Shown here in pieces: positions 56,551 through 64,000 of a stretch of 64,000 bases of DNA. This DNA is from Clostridium peptidivorans. Lineage in GTDB: Bacteria; Bacillota; Clostridia; Clostridiales; Clostridiaceae. The notes beneath the pieces are model-generated. The model did no database searches, had not been told where the DNA came from, and worked only from the letters and a program-made list of their open reading frames with translations. Where the stretch lies: positions 23,684 to 87,683 of the forward strand of contig NZ_OAOD01000015.1 in NCBI RefSeq assembly GCF_900205925.1, written 5' to 3'. A program made the position numbers and the translations under genes. Every line of letters begins with the position of its first letter. Position 1 is the stretch's first letter.

Positions 56551-57558
56551 ATGAACATAAGAAAAGTAATTACCGCAGCCGTTATAGGTGCTTTTACCTT
56601 TACTACTGTAGGATGTAGTATGGTAGAAAAGACACCTGAAGCAATAAAGAAGAGTACTGTAGCTCAAGTGGGTAGTGAAAAAATAACTAGAGGAGAATTA
56701 GATGAAAATCCTATTGTATCTGAACAGTTAAATGCATTAAAAGCTCAGTATGGTGAAAACTATGCTACAAATGCAGAGATAAAAGATCAGCTTTTAGCAT
56801 ATAAAAAACAAGTTTTAGATCAAATGATAAAAGAAAAGCTTGTACTTCAACATGCTAAGGACTACAATATTAATCCTGATGATGCTGCCATAAAGGAACA
56901 AGTAGATAAAGCAATAAATGATATGATAAAACAAAACTTTGCTAACGATAAAAATAAGTTTGTAGAAGAATTAAAGAAAATAGGGACTACAGAAGAAACT
57001 TTAAGAAATTTTTATAAAAAACAAATAGTTATAGAAAAAATAAATCAACAAGTCACTAAAGATGTAAAAGTAGATGATGCTACTGCAAAAAAATATTATG
57101 ATGAAAATATATATCAATTTCTAAAGAAACCAGCTAAATTTCATGCTTCACACATATTAGTAAATACAGAGGAAGAAGCTAAAAAGGTTAAAGAAAGATT
57201 AGATAAGAAAGAAGACTTTGCAAAGGTAGCAAAAGAAGTTTCAATAGATGGAAGCAAGGAAAAGGGTGGAGACTTAGGAGAAATGGAGTATTCTGGTGTA
57301 GTTAAGCCTTTTGCGGATGCTGTTGTAAAATTAAATAAAGGTGAAACATCTGGAATAGTAAAAAGTCAATTTGGATATCACATTATAAAGCTTGCAGACA
57401 AGGAACCTGTAGAGTTTAAGAGCTTTGATGAAGTTAAGGAACAAGTAAAAAAGGAATTGATTGATGACGAAAAACAAAAGGCTTTTAGTAATAAAATAGA
57501 AGAATGGAAGAAATCAGGGAAAGTTGAAACTGAAAAATATGAAAAAAATTTAATATAA
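56551..57558 (+). CDS. prsA: Foldase lipoprotein PrsA (peptidyl-prolyl isomerase)
   Basis: This 335-residue lipoprotein has lipobox TVGCS near residue 20, an N-terminal SurA-like helical chaperone region and a parvulin domain (HASHILVNTEEEA to KSQFGYHIIKL, about 205-300). It assists folding of secreted proteins on the outer membrane face. The start at 56551 follows a GGGGGAA site. It lies between mfd and spoVT. Confidence 0.93.
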   Translation: MNIRKVITAAVIGAFTFTTVGCSMVEKTPEAIKKSTVAQVGSEKITRGELDENPIVSEQLNALKAQYGENYATNAEIKDQLLAYKKQVLDQMIKEKLVLQHAKDYNINPDDAAIKEQVDKAINDMIKQNFANDKNKFVEELKKIGTTEETLRNFYKKQIVIEKINQQVTKDVKVDDATAKKYYDENIYQFLKKPAKFHASHILVNTEEEAKKVKERLDKKEDFAKVAKEVSIDGSKEKGGDLGEMEYSGVVKPFADAVVKLNKGETSGIVKSQFGYHIIKLADKEPVEFKSFDEVKEQVKKELIDDEKQKAFSNKIEEWKKSGKVETEKYEKNLI

Positions 57559-57567
57559 TTTTTGAAG

Positions 57568-57632
57568 AAGCATATGTCTTTCTTAAAGTATTTTTATGGG
57601 AAAAAGAATTTAAGGAGGATATATGCTTTTTT
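57568..57632 (+). terminator. Terminator of prsA
   Basis: AAGCATATGTC pairs with GATATATGCTT (11 bp, one G-U) around an inner CTTAAA/TTTAAG stem and is followed by TTTTTT. The 3' arm also holds an AAGGAGG ribosome-binding site and a three-codon ATG frame. Confidence 0.65.
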
Positions 57633-57724
57633 AATTACAAATGTGTATAAAATTTCATAAATAGAAAGATAATATTAATACAACTTGTATCAAACAAGTA
57701 TCAATTTAAGGGAGGTAAGGCAGC

Positions 57725-58276
57725 ATGAAAGCTACAGGTATTGTAAGACGTATAGATGACTTGGGAAGAGTAGTTATTCCAAAGGAAATTAGAAGGACAT
57801 TAAGAATAAGAGAAGGAGATCCATTAGAAATATTTACAGATAGAGAAGGTGGAGTAATACTTAAAAAATATTCCCCTATAGGAGAGCTAAGTGAATTTTC
57901 TAAGGGCTATACAGAATCTCTACAACAAGTTATAGGAAATGTAGTTATTATATGTGATAAAGATAGTATTGTTTCTGTAAGTGGAGCTCCTAAAAAGGAA
58001 TACATAGATAAAAAGATAAGTGAAGAATTAGAAAAAATTATTGAAGAGAGGAAAACAATTTCTCTAGCTGATGCAAGTCAGTTTATACCTTTAAATTCAG
58101 ATGATGATGTAGAAGGTAGATATACGTCTCAAGTAATTTCACCTATAATAGCTGAAGGAGATGCAATTGGTGCTGTAATTATAGTTTCTAAGGAAGAAGG
58201 GAAAAAGTTTGGGGATGTAGAAATAAAATTAGCAGAAACTGCATCATCCTTCTTAGGTAAACAAATGGAACAATAA
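57725..58276 (+). CDS. spoVT: Stage V sporulation regulator SpoVT
   Basis: This 183-residue forespore regulator has an AbrB-type swapped-hairpin DNA-binding domain (MKATGIVRRIDDLGRVVIPKEIRRTL) and a C-terminal GAF-like domain. It modulates sigma-G genes late in sporulation. GGGAGGTAAGG precedes the ATG. A strong terminator follows. Confidence 0.97.
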   Translation: MKATGIVRRIDDLGRVVIPKEIRRTLRIREGDPLEIFTDREGGVILKKYSPIGELSEFSKGYTESLQQVIGNVVIICDKDSIVSVSGAPKKEYIDKKISEELEKIIEERKTISLADASQFIPLNSDDDVEGRYTSQVISPIIAEGDAIGAVIIVSKEEGKKFGDVEIKLAETASSFLGKQMEQ

Positions 58277-58298
58277 ATGACAAAATATTTTAGTATTG

Positions 58299-58321
58299 AA
58301 ATGGCAGCTCGTCTGCCATTT
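58299..58321 (+). terminator. spoVT terminator
   Basis: A 9-bp stem (AAATGGCAG / CTGCCATTT) with a 5-nt loop is followed by a T-rich tail (ATTATTTTTTG). Confidence 0.85.
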
Positions 58322-58440
58322 ATTATTTTTTGTTCATAAGGGATTATTGACTAATTTAAAATAAAATATTCAATAAAAGTAATAATATTTGTAAAACTTA
58401 AATAAATAATAGTTAGAATGATTTCAGAGAGGTTGAGAAG

Positions 58441-59991
58441 ATGAAAACACATTCTTTGTTAAAAGGTACATTTATACTAGCAACTGCAGGGCTTGTAGCA
58501 AAGTTTTTGGGTATATTTTTTAGATGGCCACTAATAATGTTAATTGGAGATGAGGGAATAGGGTATTACCAAATGTCTTATCCACTGTATACTTTTTTTA
58601 TTGCCGTAGCATCTGGAATACCTGTAGCTATTTCTAAATTAATATCAGAAAGAAGAGCAGTACAAGACATGGAAGGAATTATCCAAGTATTTAAAAAGTC
58701 AATTTTGGTAATGTTTATAATAGGGGGAGGATTTACAGCTTTTCTTTTAATTTTTTCTAAGAGATTGGTAAATATTTTTGGATGGGAAGCTAAATCATAT
58801 TATTCGTTATTAGGAATAGCATTAGCACCTATGTTCATTTCATTAATGAGTGCATTTAGGGGCTTTTTCCAAGGACTTCAATATATGACTCCTACTGCAT
58901 GGTCGCAGCTTATAGAGCAAGTTGGAAGGGTAGTATTTGGAGTAGGACTTGCTATAATACTTTTACCTAAGGGAATAGAATATTCAGCAGGAGGAGCAGC
59001 TTTTGGGGCAACAGCAGGAGGAATATTTGGAACTATATATTTATTTTATAAATATACAAAAGTTAGAAAAGAATTAAAAATAGGTAGAGTAAGAAGTAAC
59101 CTAGAAGTATTAAATAAATTATTATTAACAGCTATACCCATATCTATAGGAGCTACTGTTATAAGTATAATGAGTTTAATTGACTCTTTCTTGGTACCTA
59201 GGAAGCTTTTAGAGGCAGGATTAAGCGGAAAGGAAGCGACTATATTATATGGACAATTAACTGGTAAGGCGTTTGTATTAGTTAATGTACCTTTAACAGT
59301 ATCTATGGGGCTATGCTTAAGCTTGGTACCTATAATAACTGAATGTTTTATACTTAATAGAAGGGGAGAGCTTATAAAAAAGATAGAAACTGCTATGAAA
59401 TTTTCTATGGTTGTAGCAATACCATCATTTTTAGGTCTTTTTGTTTTAGCAGAACCAATTTTATCATTGGTATTTCCAGGCCATAGTGAGGGGTACCCTA
59501 TATTAAGGTATTTATCTATTTCAATACCATTTATAGTAATATTTCAAACTTCTACATCTATTTTGCAGGGCGTAGATAAATATAGAGTCCCAGTAATAAA
59601 TTTGATGGTTGGATGCATCATCAAATTTATAATTACATTTATGTTGGTTCCTATAGCTCATATAAATATATATGGAGCAATTATAGGTACCATAGTAGGA
59701 TATATCATATCTTCAATTATGAATTTAAGAACTTTAGAAAAGTCTCTAGGCATTAACATAAATTACTATGATATAATAATAAAACCAGCATATGCTTCAG
59801 TTTTGATGATAATAGCAGTAATATTTATATATGAAAAAAGTTTTAATATATTTCTTAGCAATGGAATTGCATGTATAATATCAATATTTTCTGGGTTATT
59901 AATATATAGTATACTGGTTATAATATTTAAAATAATGAACTATAAGTACGTAAGAGAAAGACTAAGAGGAGACAAAAGGAGAGAATTGTAA
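58441..59991 (+). CDS. spoVB: SpoVB/MurJ-type polysaccharide flippase
   Basis: This 516-residue MOP-superfamily membrane protein has about 14 transmembrane helices. It opens with LLKGTFILATAGLVAKFLGIFFRWPL and contains the AFRGFFQGLQYMTPTAWSQLIEQVGRV segment typical of SpoVB/YabM. It probably flips lipid-linked cortex precursors during sporulation. Its stop overlaps the start of the next gene by 1 nt. Confidence 0.92.
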   Translation: MKTHSLLKGTFILATAGLVAKFLGIFFRWPLIMLIGDEGIGYYQMSYPLYTFFIAVASGIPVAISKLISERRAVQDMEGIIQVFKKSILVMFIIGGGFTAFLLIFSKRLVNIFGWEAKSYYSLLGIALAPMFISLMSAFRGFFQGLQYMTPTAWSQLIEQVGRVVFGVGLAIILLPKGIEYSAGGAAFGATAGGIFGTIYLFYKYTKVRKELKIGRVRSNLEVLNKLLLTAIPISIGATVISIMSLIDSFLVPRKLLEAGLSGKEATILYGQLTGKAFVLVNVPLTVSMGLCLSLVPIITECFILNRRGELIKKIETAMKFSMVVAIPSFLGLFVLAEPILSLVFPGHSEGYPILRYLSISIPFIVIFQTSTSILQGVDKYRVPVINLMVGCIIKFIITFMLVPIAHINIYGAIIGTIVGYIISSIMNLRTLEKSLGININYYDIIIKPAYASVLMIIAVIFIYEKSFNIFLSNGIACIISIFSGLLIYSILVIIFKIMNYKYVRERLRGDKRREL

Positions 59992-61439
59992 TGATAAAAA
60001 TCATAGGATTGGGGCCAGGAGATAAAAGTGCTTTAACTTTAGGAGCGGTAGAAACTTTAAAAAGCGGAGAAAAGATATTTTTAAGAACCTTTAAGCATCC
60101 TACTGTGCAATATCTTGATGATATAAACATAGTATATAATACTTTTGATGATAAGTATGAAAATAGTAAAAGTTTTGAAGAAGTTTATAATTCTATAGCA
60201 GAAGAACTTATAATAACTCATTCTAAATATAAGCAGATTGTGTATGCTGTACCGGGACATCCATTGGTAGCTGAAAAGTCTGTAAGCATTCTTATAGAAA
60301 AGTGTAAAAGTCTTAATATAGAATATGAACTGCTGCCAGCAGTGAGCTTTGTTGATGCCATTATGGAAAGTTTAAAGATAGATCCTATAGAAGGTATTAA
60401 AATCATAGATGCATTTGACATAAGTAACCAATTATTAGATAAAAGAAGTGGAATTATAATAACTCAAGTTTATAATAAATTTATAGCTTCTGAAATAAAA
60501 TTAGCCTTACTGGATTATTATAAAGATGATACAAAAATATATTTTGTAAGGGCGGCAGGAGTAAAGGATTTAGAGATAGTTAGAGAAATTCCTTTGTATG
60601 AGTTGGATAGACAAGAGGAGATAGATTATTTAACATCTATATATATTCCTAAAGACTTAAATAATAATAAGGATTTTTACGATTTACTAGAAATTATGAA
60701 AACTTTAAGAGGGGAAGATGGATGTCCTTGGGATAGGGAACAGACTCACGAAAGTCTTAAAAAATATCTTATAGAGGAAAGTTATGAAGTTATAGAAGCT
60801 ATAGAAAATAAAAATGATGATATGTTAATAGAAGAATTAGGAGACGTATTACTTCAAGTTGTGTTCCATGCTGAAATAGGAAATGAAGAAGGATTTTTTA
60901 ACATAAATGATGTAATACAATCTATATGTAATAAAATGATAGAAAGACATCCACATGTGTTTGGAGAAGCAGATGTAGAGAATTCAAATGAAGTACTCAA
61001 TAATTGGGATAAAATAAAGAAAAAAGAAAAAGGATTTAAAACCTATACAGAAGAAATGAAGCATATAACAAAAATCTTGCCTGCACTTATAAGAGCTGAA
61101 AAAGTCCAAAAAAAAGCTGCTAAGGTAGGCTTTGATTGGGATAAAATAGAGGATGCATTTGAGAAAGTAAAAGAAGAATTTTATGAGGTAAAAGATGTAT
61201 ATAAAAATAATAATAGGGAAAAAATACTAGAAGAAGTTGGAGATTTAATATTTTCTGTAGTAAATGTAGCAAGATTTCTTGACATAGACCCTGAGTTTGC
61301 ATTAAATTATACTATAGATAAGTTTATTAATCGTTTTAATCATATCGAACAAACGGCGATTAATAAAAGTTTAAAATTAGAAAACATGACATTGCAGGAA
61401 ATGGATTTATTATGGGAGGAAGCAAAAACACAAAAATAG
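59991..61439 (+). CDS. yabN: YabN: tetrapyrrole methylase-like / MazG pyrophosphohydrolase fusion
   Basis: This 482-residue fusion has an N-terminal SAM-dependent tetrapyrrole-methylase fold (IIGLGPGDKSALTLGA, YAVPGHPLVAEKS) and two MazG units. Unit one is GEDGCPWDREQTHESLKKYLIEESYE-type and carries the EExxE metal site; unit two (EEFYEVKDV, EEVGDLIFSVVN) is shorter. MazG hydrolyses non-canonical NTPs. It is translationally coupled to spoVB (TAATG) and precedes hup. Confidence 0.94.
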   Translation: MIKIIGLGPGDKSALTLGAVETLKSGEKIFLRTFKHPTVQYLDDINIVYNTFDDKYENSKSFEEVYNSIAEELIITHSKYKQIVYAVPGHPLVAEKSVSILIEKCKSLNIEYELLPAVSFVDAIMESLKIDPIEGIKIIDAFDISNQLLDKRSGIIITQVYNKFIASEIKLALLDYYKDDTKIYFVRAAGVKDLEIVREIPLYELDRQEEIDYLTSIYIPKDLNNNKDFYDLLEIMKTLRGEDGCPWDREQTHESLKKYLIEESYEVIEAIENKNDDMLIEELGDVLLQVVFHAEIGNEEGFFNINDVIQSICNKMIERHPHVFGEADVENSNEVLNNWDKIKKKEKGFKTYTEEMKHITKILPALIRAEKVQKKAAKVGFDWDKIEDAFEKVKEEFYEVKDVYKNNNREKILEEVGDLIFSVVNVARFLDIDPEFALNYTIDKFINRFNHIEQTAINKSLKLENMTLQEMDLLWEEAKTQK

Positions 61440-61492
61440 CTTTTTCTTAAAAAACTGCAATAAAAAGAAGGAATTTTCAAATCAACGAAGAA

Positions 61493-61511
61493 TATGCTAC
61501 TTTATAGCATA
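61493..61511 (+). other. Small hairpin in hup leader
   Basis: TATGCTA/TAGCATA forms a 7-bp stem with a 5-nt loop 14 nt before the AAGGAGG ribosome-binding site of hup. It has no T run, so it is not a terminator; it could stabilise the message. Confidence 0.4.
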
Positions 61512-61536
61512 CTCATATTTAAGGAGGTAAACAAAG

Positions 61537-61812
61537 GTGAACAAATCAGAATTAATTACAAGCATGGCTGAAAAATCTAAACTAACTAAAAAGGACGCAG
61601 AGGTTGCTTTAAAGGCATTTATAGAAAGTGTTGAAGAAGCTCTAGAAAAAGGTGAAAAGGTTCAGTTAGTAGGATTTGGAACTTTTGAAACAAGAGAAAG
61701 AGCAGCAAGAGTTGGTAGAAACCCAAAAACTAAAGAAGAAATACAGATACCTGAATCAACAGTTCCAGTATTTAAAGCTGGTAAAGAATTTAAAGATAAA
61801 GTTAATAAATAA
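61537..61812 (+). CDS. hup: DNA-binding protein HU
   Basis: This 91-residue nucleoid protein has the full HU pattern: MNKSELITSMAEKSKLTKKDAE, VQLVGFGTFE and the DNA-binding arm RVGRNPKTKEEIQIP. The GTG start follows AAGGAGGT. It is followed by its own terminator and then yabO. Confidence 0.97.
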   Translation: MNKSELITSMAEKSKLTKKDAEVALKAFIESVEEALEKGEKVQLVGFGTFETRERAARVGRNPKTKEEIQIPESTVPVFKAGKEFKDKVNK

Positions 61813-61830
61813 TAAACATTTTATATTCAT

Positions 61831-61859
61831 AAAAACCTGGGTGAAAATCTAGGTTTTTT
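61831..61859 (+). terminator. hup terminator
   Basis: AAAAACCT pairs with AGGTTTTT around an extended imperfect stem and is followed by a T run. Confidence 0.75.
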
Positions 61860-61879
61860 ACATTATTGGAGGAGAGTAA

Positions 61880-62143
61880 GTGAGGTTAGATAAATATTTA
61901 AAGGTTTCAAGAATAATAAAAAGAAGAACTGTTGCAAAAGAAGCTTGTGAAAATGGAAGGGTATACATAAATAATAAAGTTGCCAAGCCTGGTACAGATA
62001 TAAAGGAAAATGATATTATAGAAATAAAGTATGCAGATAAATCTTTGAAGGCTCGTATAATTAATGTTGTAGAACATGTAAGTAAGGAAAATGCTAAAAA
62101 TATGTATGAAATTATAGCTGGAGAAGAAGATATAGAAGAATAA
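61880..62143 (+). CDS. rqcP: S4-domain RNA-binding protein RqcP/YabO
   Basis: This 87-residue protein is almost entirely an S4 domain (LDKYLKVSRIIKRRTVAKEACENGRVYINNK). Homologues act with RqcH in ribosome-associated quality control and bind peptidyl-tRNA-obstructed 50S subunits. The GTG start follows GGAGGAG. It is followed by a long-stem terminator. Confidence 0.93.
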   Translation: MRLDKYLKVSRIIKRRTVAKEACENGRVYINNKVAKPGTDIKENDIIEIKYADKSLKARIINVVEHVSKENAKNMYEIIAGEEDIEE

Positions 62144-62154
62144 TGAGAGTCAAT

Positions 62155-62200
62155 AAAAATAAGGTATAGAATGTATTTGTATATTCTATACCTTATTTTT
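62155..62200 (+). terminator. Long-stem terminator between yabO and yabP
   Basis: An 18-bp perfect stem (62155-62172 with 62183-62200) with a 10-nt loop ends in TTATTTTT. It separates the yabO unit from the sporulation genes yabP-yabQ. Confidence 0.85.
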
Positions 62201-62257
62201 GTACTATAAAATCAAAAAAAAGCATATATAATATTATAAAAGTTGGAGGTGAATTCT

Positions 62258-62545
62258 ATGGAGAAAAAGGAAATTAAGATAGAGGGAAAAAGCAGTTTAA
62301 ATTTAGAGAATAGAAAAAGATTAACCTTAAGTGGTATAGTAGAGGTTGTGAGCTTTAATGAAGATCAGATAATACTAAATACATCACTTGGGACTTTAAA
62401 TATAAAAGGGGAAGGATTAAAGATGAATAAGCTAGATGTACAAAATGGAGATGTTATTATAAATGGTATAGTAAATTCCTGTGTATATGTGAATAAAGAA
62501 AATAAAAAGGAAAAAGAAAAATTACTTTCAAAACTATTTAAGTAG
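62258..62545 (+). CDS. yabP: Sporulation protein YabP
   Basis: This 95-residue YabP/YqfC-family protein has the pattern NRKRLTLSGIVEVVSFNEDQIILNTSLGTLNIKGEGL. YabP is made in the mother cell and needed for spore assembly. The ATG at 62258 was chosen because GGAGGTGAA lies 7 nt upstream. It precedes yabQ by 9 nt. Confidence 0.93.
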   Translation: MEKKEIKIEGKSSLNLENRKRLTLSGIVEVVSFNEDQIILNTSLGTLNIKGEGLKMNKLDVQNGDVIINGIVNSCVYVNKENKKEKEKLLSKLFK

Positions 62546-62554
62546 AGGTAGTAT

Positions 62555-62947
62555 ATGTTAATTTCTATTAGTCATCAATTAAAGCTAGTGATATTCAGTT
62601 TTCTTTCGGGGGTTCTGACAGGGATACTATTTGATGTTTATAGAATAATAAGGGGATTTGAAGGAACTAATAAAATACTAACATTCATAGAAGACATGCT
62701 ATTTTGGATATTCTCAAGTGTAGTAGTCTTTATATTTTTACTATTTACGAATTACGCATATATAGGATTTTACGTCTATTTATTAATAGCACTGGGTATA
62801 TATGTATATTTAAAGCTTTTAAGTAAAGTAATTTTAGCTATAGAATACAAAATACTAAAAAATATGGGTAAACTTATAAGAATTTCTAAAAACATCCTAT
62901 TGTTTCCTATTGATTTTTTGTTGTACACTATTAAAAGAAAAAAATAA
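62555..62947 (+). CDS. yabQ: Sporulation protein YabQ
   Basis: This 130-residue membrane protein has an N-terminal helix with FLSGVLTGILFDVYRIIR, two more hydrophobic segments (about 48-85) and a basic C-terminus. In Bacillus YabQ localises to the forespore membrane and is required for cortex formation. It is cotranscribed with yabP. Confidence 0.9.
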   Translation: MLISISHQLKLVIFSFLSGVLTGILFDVYRIIRGFEGTNKILTFIEDMLFWIFSSVVVFIFLLFTNYAYIGFYVYLLIALGIYVYLKLLSKVILAIEYKILKNMGKLIRISKNILLFPIDFLLYTIKRKK

Positions 62948-63043
62948 TATTAAATTATAAAATTTACTTGAAGAAACATTAAAATCACATTAGAATATAA
63001 TAAAGGGATAAAATATAATTAAGAAAGGAATTATTTTTTATCT

Positions 63044-63313
63044 ATGAAGAAGAATGTGAATTTTAAAAAGGTAGTATTTTTTCTTTTGCTTATATATGCA
63101 GGTTATATTTTTGTAAATCAACAAATTATAATAGGCAATATAAAGAAACAAGTTATTCAAAGAAAAACCGAACTTGAAAATCTACAGGAAAAAAATCAAA
63201 AGCTCCAAGATGAGGTTAAAATGTCAAAGAGTGATTCATATATTGAAAAGCTGGCAAGAGAAAAACTAAACCTCATAAAAGAAGGAGAAATTCCTGTAAT
63301 AAGCAACAAATAG
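63044..63313 (+). CDS. divIC: Septum formation initiator DivIC/FtsB-like
   Basis: This 89-residue bitopic protein has one membrane segment (about 9-27) and an extracellular coiled coil (KKQVIQRKTELENLQEKNQKLQDEV), then the family tail YIEKLAREKLNLIKEGE. It works with FtsL and DivIB in the divisome. It lies between yabQ and yabR, as in Bacillus. Confidence 0.92.
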   Translation: MKKNVNFKKVVFFLLLIYAGYIFVNQQIIIGNIKKQVIQRKTELENLQEKNQKLQDEVKMSKSDSYIEKLAREKLNLIKEGEIPVISNK

Positions 63314-63363
63314 TTATATTTTAAATTTATTATACATTTATTTTAAGGAGGAATTTTTTTAAT

Positions 63364-63771
63364 ATGACCTTAAAGGCAGGAAACATACTAGAGGGTACAG
63401 TGGTAAACATTACTAATTTTGGTGCTTTTGTTGAAATTGAAGGCAAAACTGGATTGGTGCATATATCTGAGGTTTCAGATAGTTATGTAAAAGATATCAG
63501 AAGTCATCTAAAAGAAAAAGATACAGTTAAAGTTAAAGTAATTTCTGTAGATGAAAGTGGTAAAATAAGTTTATCAATAAAGCAGGCGACACCACAAAGA
63601 AAGTCAATGAAGCCTATGGAAATTGATTGGCAAAGAGAAAAGGAAAAGCCATCACCTAAGGATTTTGAAGACAGAATGATGAGATTCTTAAAGGATAGTG
63701 AAGAAAGACTTCAAGATGTAAAAAAGAATCAGGATTCAAGAAGTAGAGGATACAGAAAGAGTTCGAGTTAG
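63364..63771 (+). CDS. yabR: S1-domain RNA-binding protein YabR
   Basis: This 135-residue protein has one N-terminal S1 domain (LKAGNILEGTVVNITNFGAFVEIEGKTGLVHISEVS-type, residues 2-72) and a charged, basic C-terminal tail. It is a general-stress-type RNA-binding protein related to polynucleotide phosphorylase S1 domains. AAGGAGG precedes the ATG. A terminator and tRNA genes follow. Confidence 0.92.
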   Translation: MTLKAGNILEGTVVNITNFGAFVEIEGKTGLVHISEVSDSYVKDIRSHLKEKDTVKVKVISVDESGKISLSIKQATPQRKSMKPMEIDWQREKEKPSPKDFEDRMMRFLKDSEERLQDVKKNQDSRSRGYRKSSS

Positions 63772-63780
63772 TAGTAAATT

Positions 63781-63800
63781 AGAGGCTTTATAGCCTCTTT
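63781..63800 (+). terminator. yabR terminator
   Basis: AGAGGCT/AGCCTCT forms a 7-bp stem with a TTAT loop, followed by TTTATATTTTTTT. Confidence 0.85.
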
Positions 63801-63821
63801 TATATTTTTTTAAAAAAAGTG

Positions 63822-63850
63822 TTGACATATGTAAAAGCGTAAGATATAAT
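63822..63850 (+). promoter_or_regulatory. Consensus promoter of the tRNA-Leu operon
   Basis: TTGACA (63822-63827) and TATAAT (63845-63850) are separated by 17 bp. Both hexamers match the consensus exactly, as expected for a stable-RNA promoter. Confidence 0.9.
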
Positions 63851-63882
63851 AATTTATGTCGTGAGACGGCAAAAGCTTATGT

Positions 63883-63971
63883 GCCGAAGTGGCGGAACTG
63901 GCAGACGCACAGGACTTAAAATCCTGCGGGCCTAACAGCCCGTACCGGTTCGATTCCGGTCTTCGGCACCA
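63883..63971 (+). tRNA. tRNA-Leu (anticodon TAA)
   Basis: The acceptor stem GCCGAAG / CTTCGGC, a class-II long variable arm (GGGCCTAACAGCCCG), the anticodon stem CAGGA/TCCTG with loop CTTAAAA (anticodon TAA) and an encoded CCA are visible. Confidence 0.97.
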
Positions 63972-63976
63972 AATAA

Positions 63977-64000
63977 CGCGGGGTGGAGCAGTTGGTAGCT
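63977..64000 (+). tRNA. tRNA-fMet, truncated by window edge
   Basis: The 5' end CGCGGGGTGGAGCAG plus the D loop GTTGGTAGCT is the standard bacterial initiator tRNA start. The anticodon lies beyond the window, so the identity is a strong inference. Confidence 0.8.

Noticed and set aside
57622..57633. Three-codon ORF (Met-Leu-Phe) listed as a gene
   Set aside because: It lies within a terminator stem and is too short to support; kept only as a low-interest observation.

Overview
The window is AT-rich chromosomal DNA from an anaerobic, endospore-forming Firmicute, most likely Clostridium sensu stricto in the C. botulinum/sporogenes neighbourhood. The evidence is sporulation and germination genes (a fused Csp germination protease, SleC, SpoVG, SpoVT, SpoVB, YabP, YabQ), an [FeFe]-hydrogenase-like protein, arginine deiminase, an H-NOX chemoreceptor, strong GGAGG ribosome-binding sites, and intrinsic terminators between most transcription units. 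The species assignment is inference. I see no insertion sequence, prophage or CRISPR array.

Layout. 1-6.8 kb: two half-size permeases, a phosphodiesterase, a long two-domain subtilisin-like germination protease (CspBA type) and a PHP phosphoesterase. 6.9-11.9 kb: arginine deiminase, an S-box (SAM-I) controlled metNIQ methionine importer, and uracil-DNA glycosylase. 11.9-15.8 kb: a leftward operon of response regulator, histidine kinase, secreted beta-propeller protein and small membrane protein. 15.9-18.4 kb: an unusual structured leader with a small Cys-rich ORF ahead of a CD3324-family regulator, then a FusB-type EF-G-binding protein and a DUF89 protein. 18.5-22.7 kb: a leftward murA-walJ-gerMN-secC-rlmH cluster plus a DUF1540 peptide. 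22.8-29.9 kb: a 2H phosphoesterase, long glutamine synthetase, DUF3783, an S24-like regulator, SleC and a SpoIID-like protein. 30-43 kb: H-NOX chemoreceptor, PAP2 phosphatase, two radical SAM proteins, a YkvI transporter, a lipoprotein, a UgpC/MsmK-type ATPase, ComB, an rRNA methyltransferase, a HAD phosphatase, a hydrogenase-like protein and tRNA-Pro. 43-64 kb: the conserved Firmicute block murC / purR-spoVG-glmU-prs / (two-component system + HtrA) / pth-mfd-prsA-spoVT-spoVB-yabN-hup-yabO-yabP-yabQ-divIC-yabR and tRNA-Leu/tRNA-fMet. In B. subtilis this order lies near the replication origin.

How the genes fit together. CspBA and SleC are the protease and its cortex-lytic zymogen substrate in clostridial germination. 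MurA, MurC and GlmU feed peptidoglycan synthesis. Pth, Mfd, RlmH and YabO/YabR serve translation and repair. Two OmpR-type two-component systems are each linked to envelope proteins (a beta-propeller in one, HtrA in the other).

Most noteworthy signals: (i) the 15.95-16.17 kb leader with a Cys-rich sORF and competing RNA helices; (ii) a fused Csp protease with both catalytic triads intact and a probable AUA start; (iii) two tandem terminators behind one S-box; (iv) a hairpin that sequesters the ribosome-binding site between murC and a small membrane gene; (v) the RR-HK-propeller-membrane operon. Gene starts were moved from the longest open frame to the best ribosome-binding site wherever the sequence justified it.
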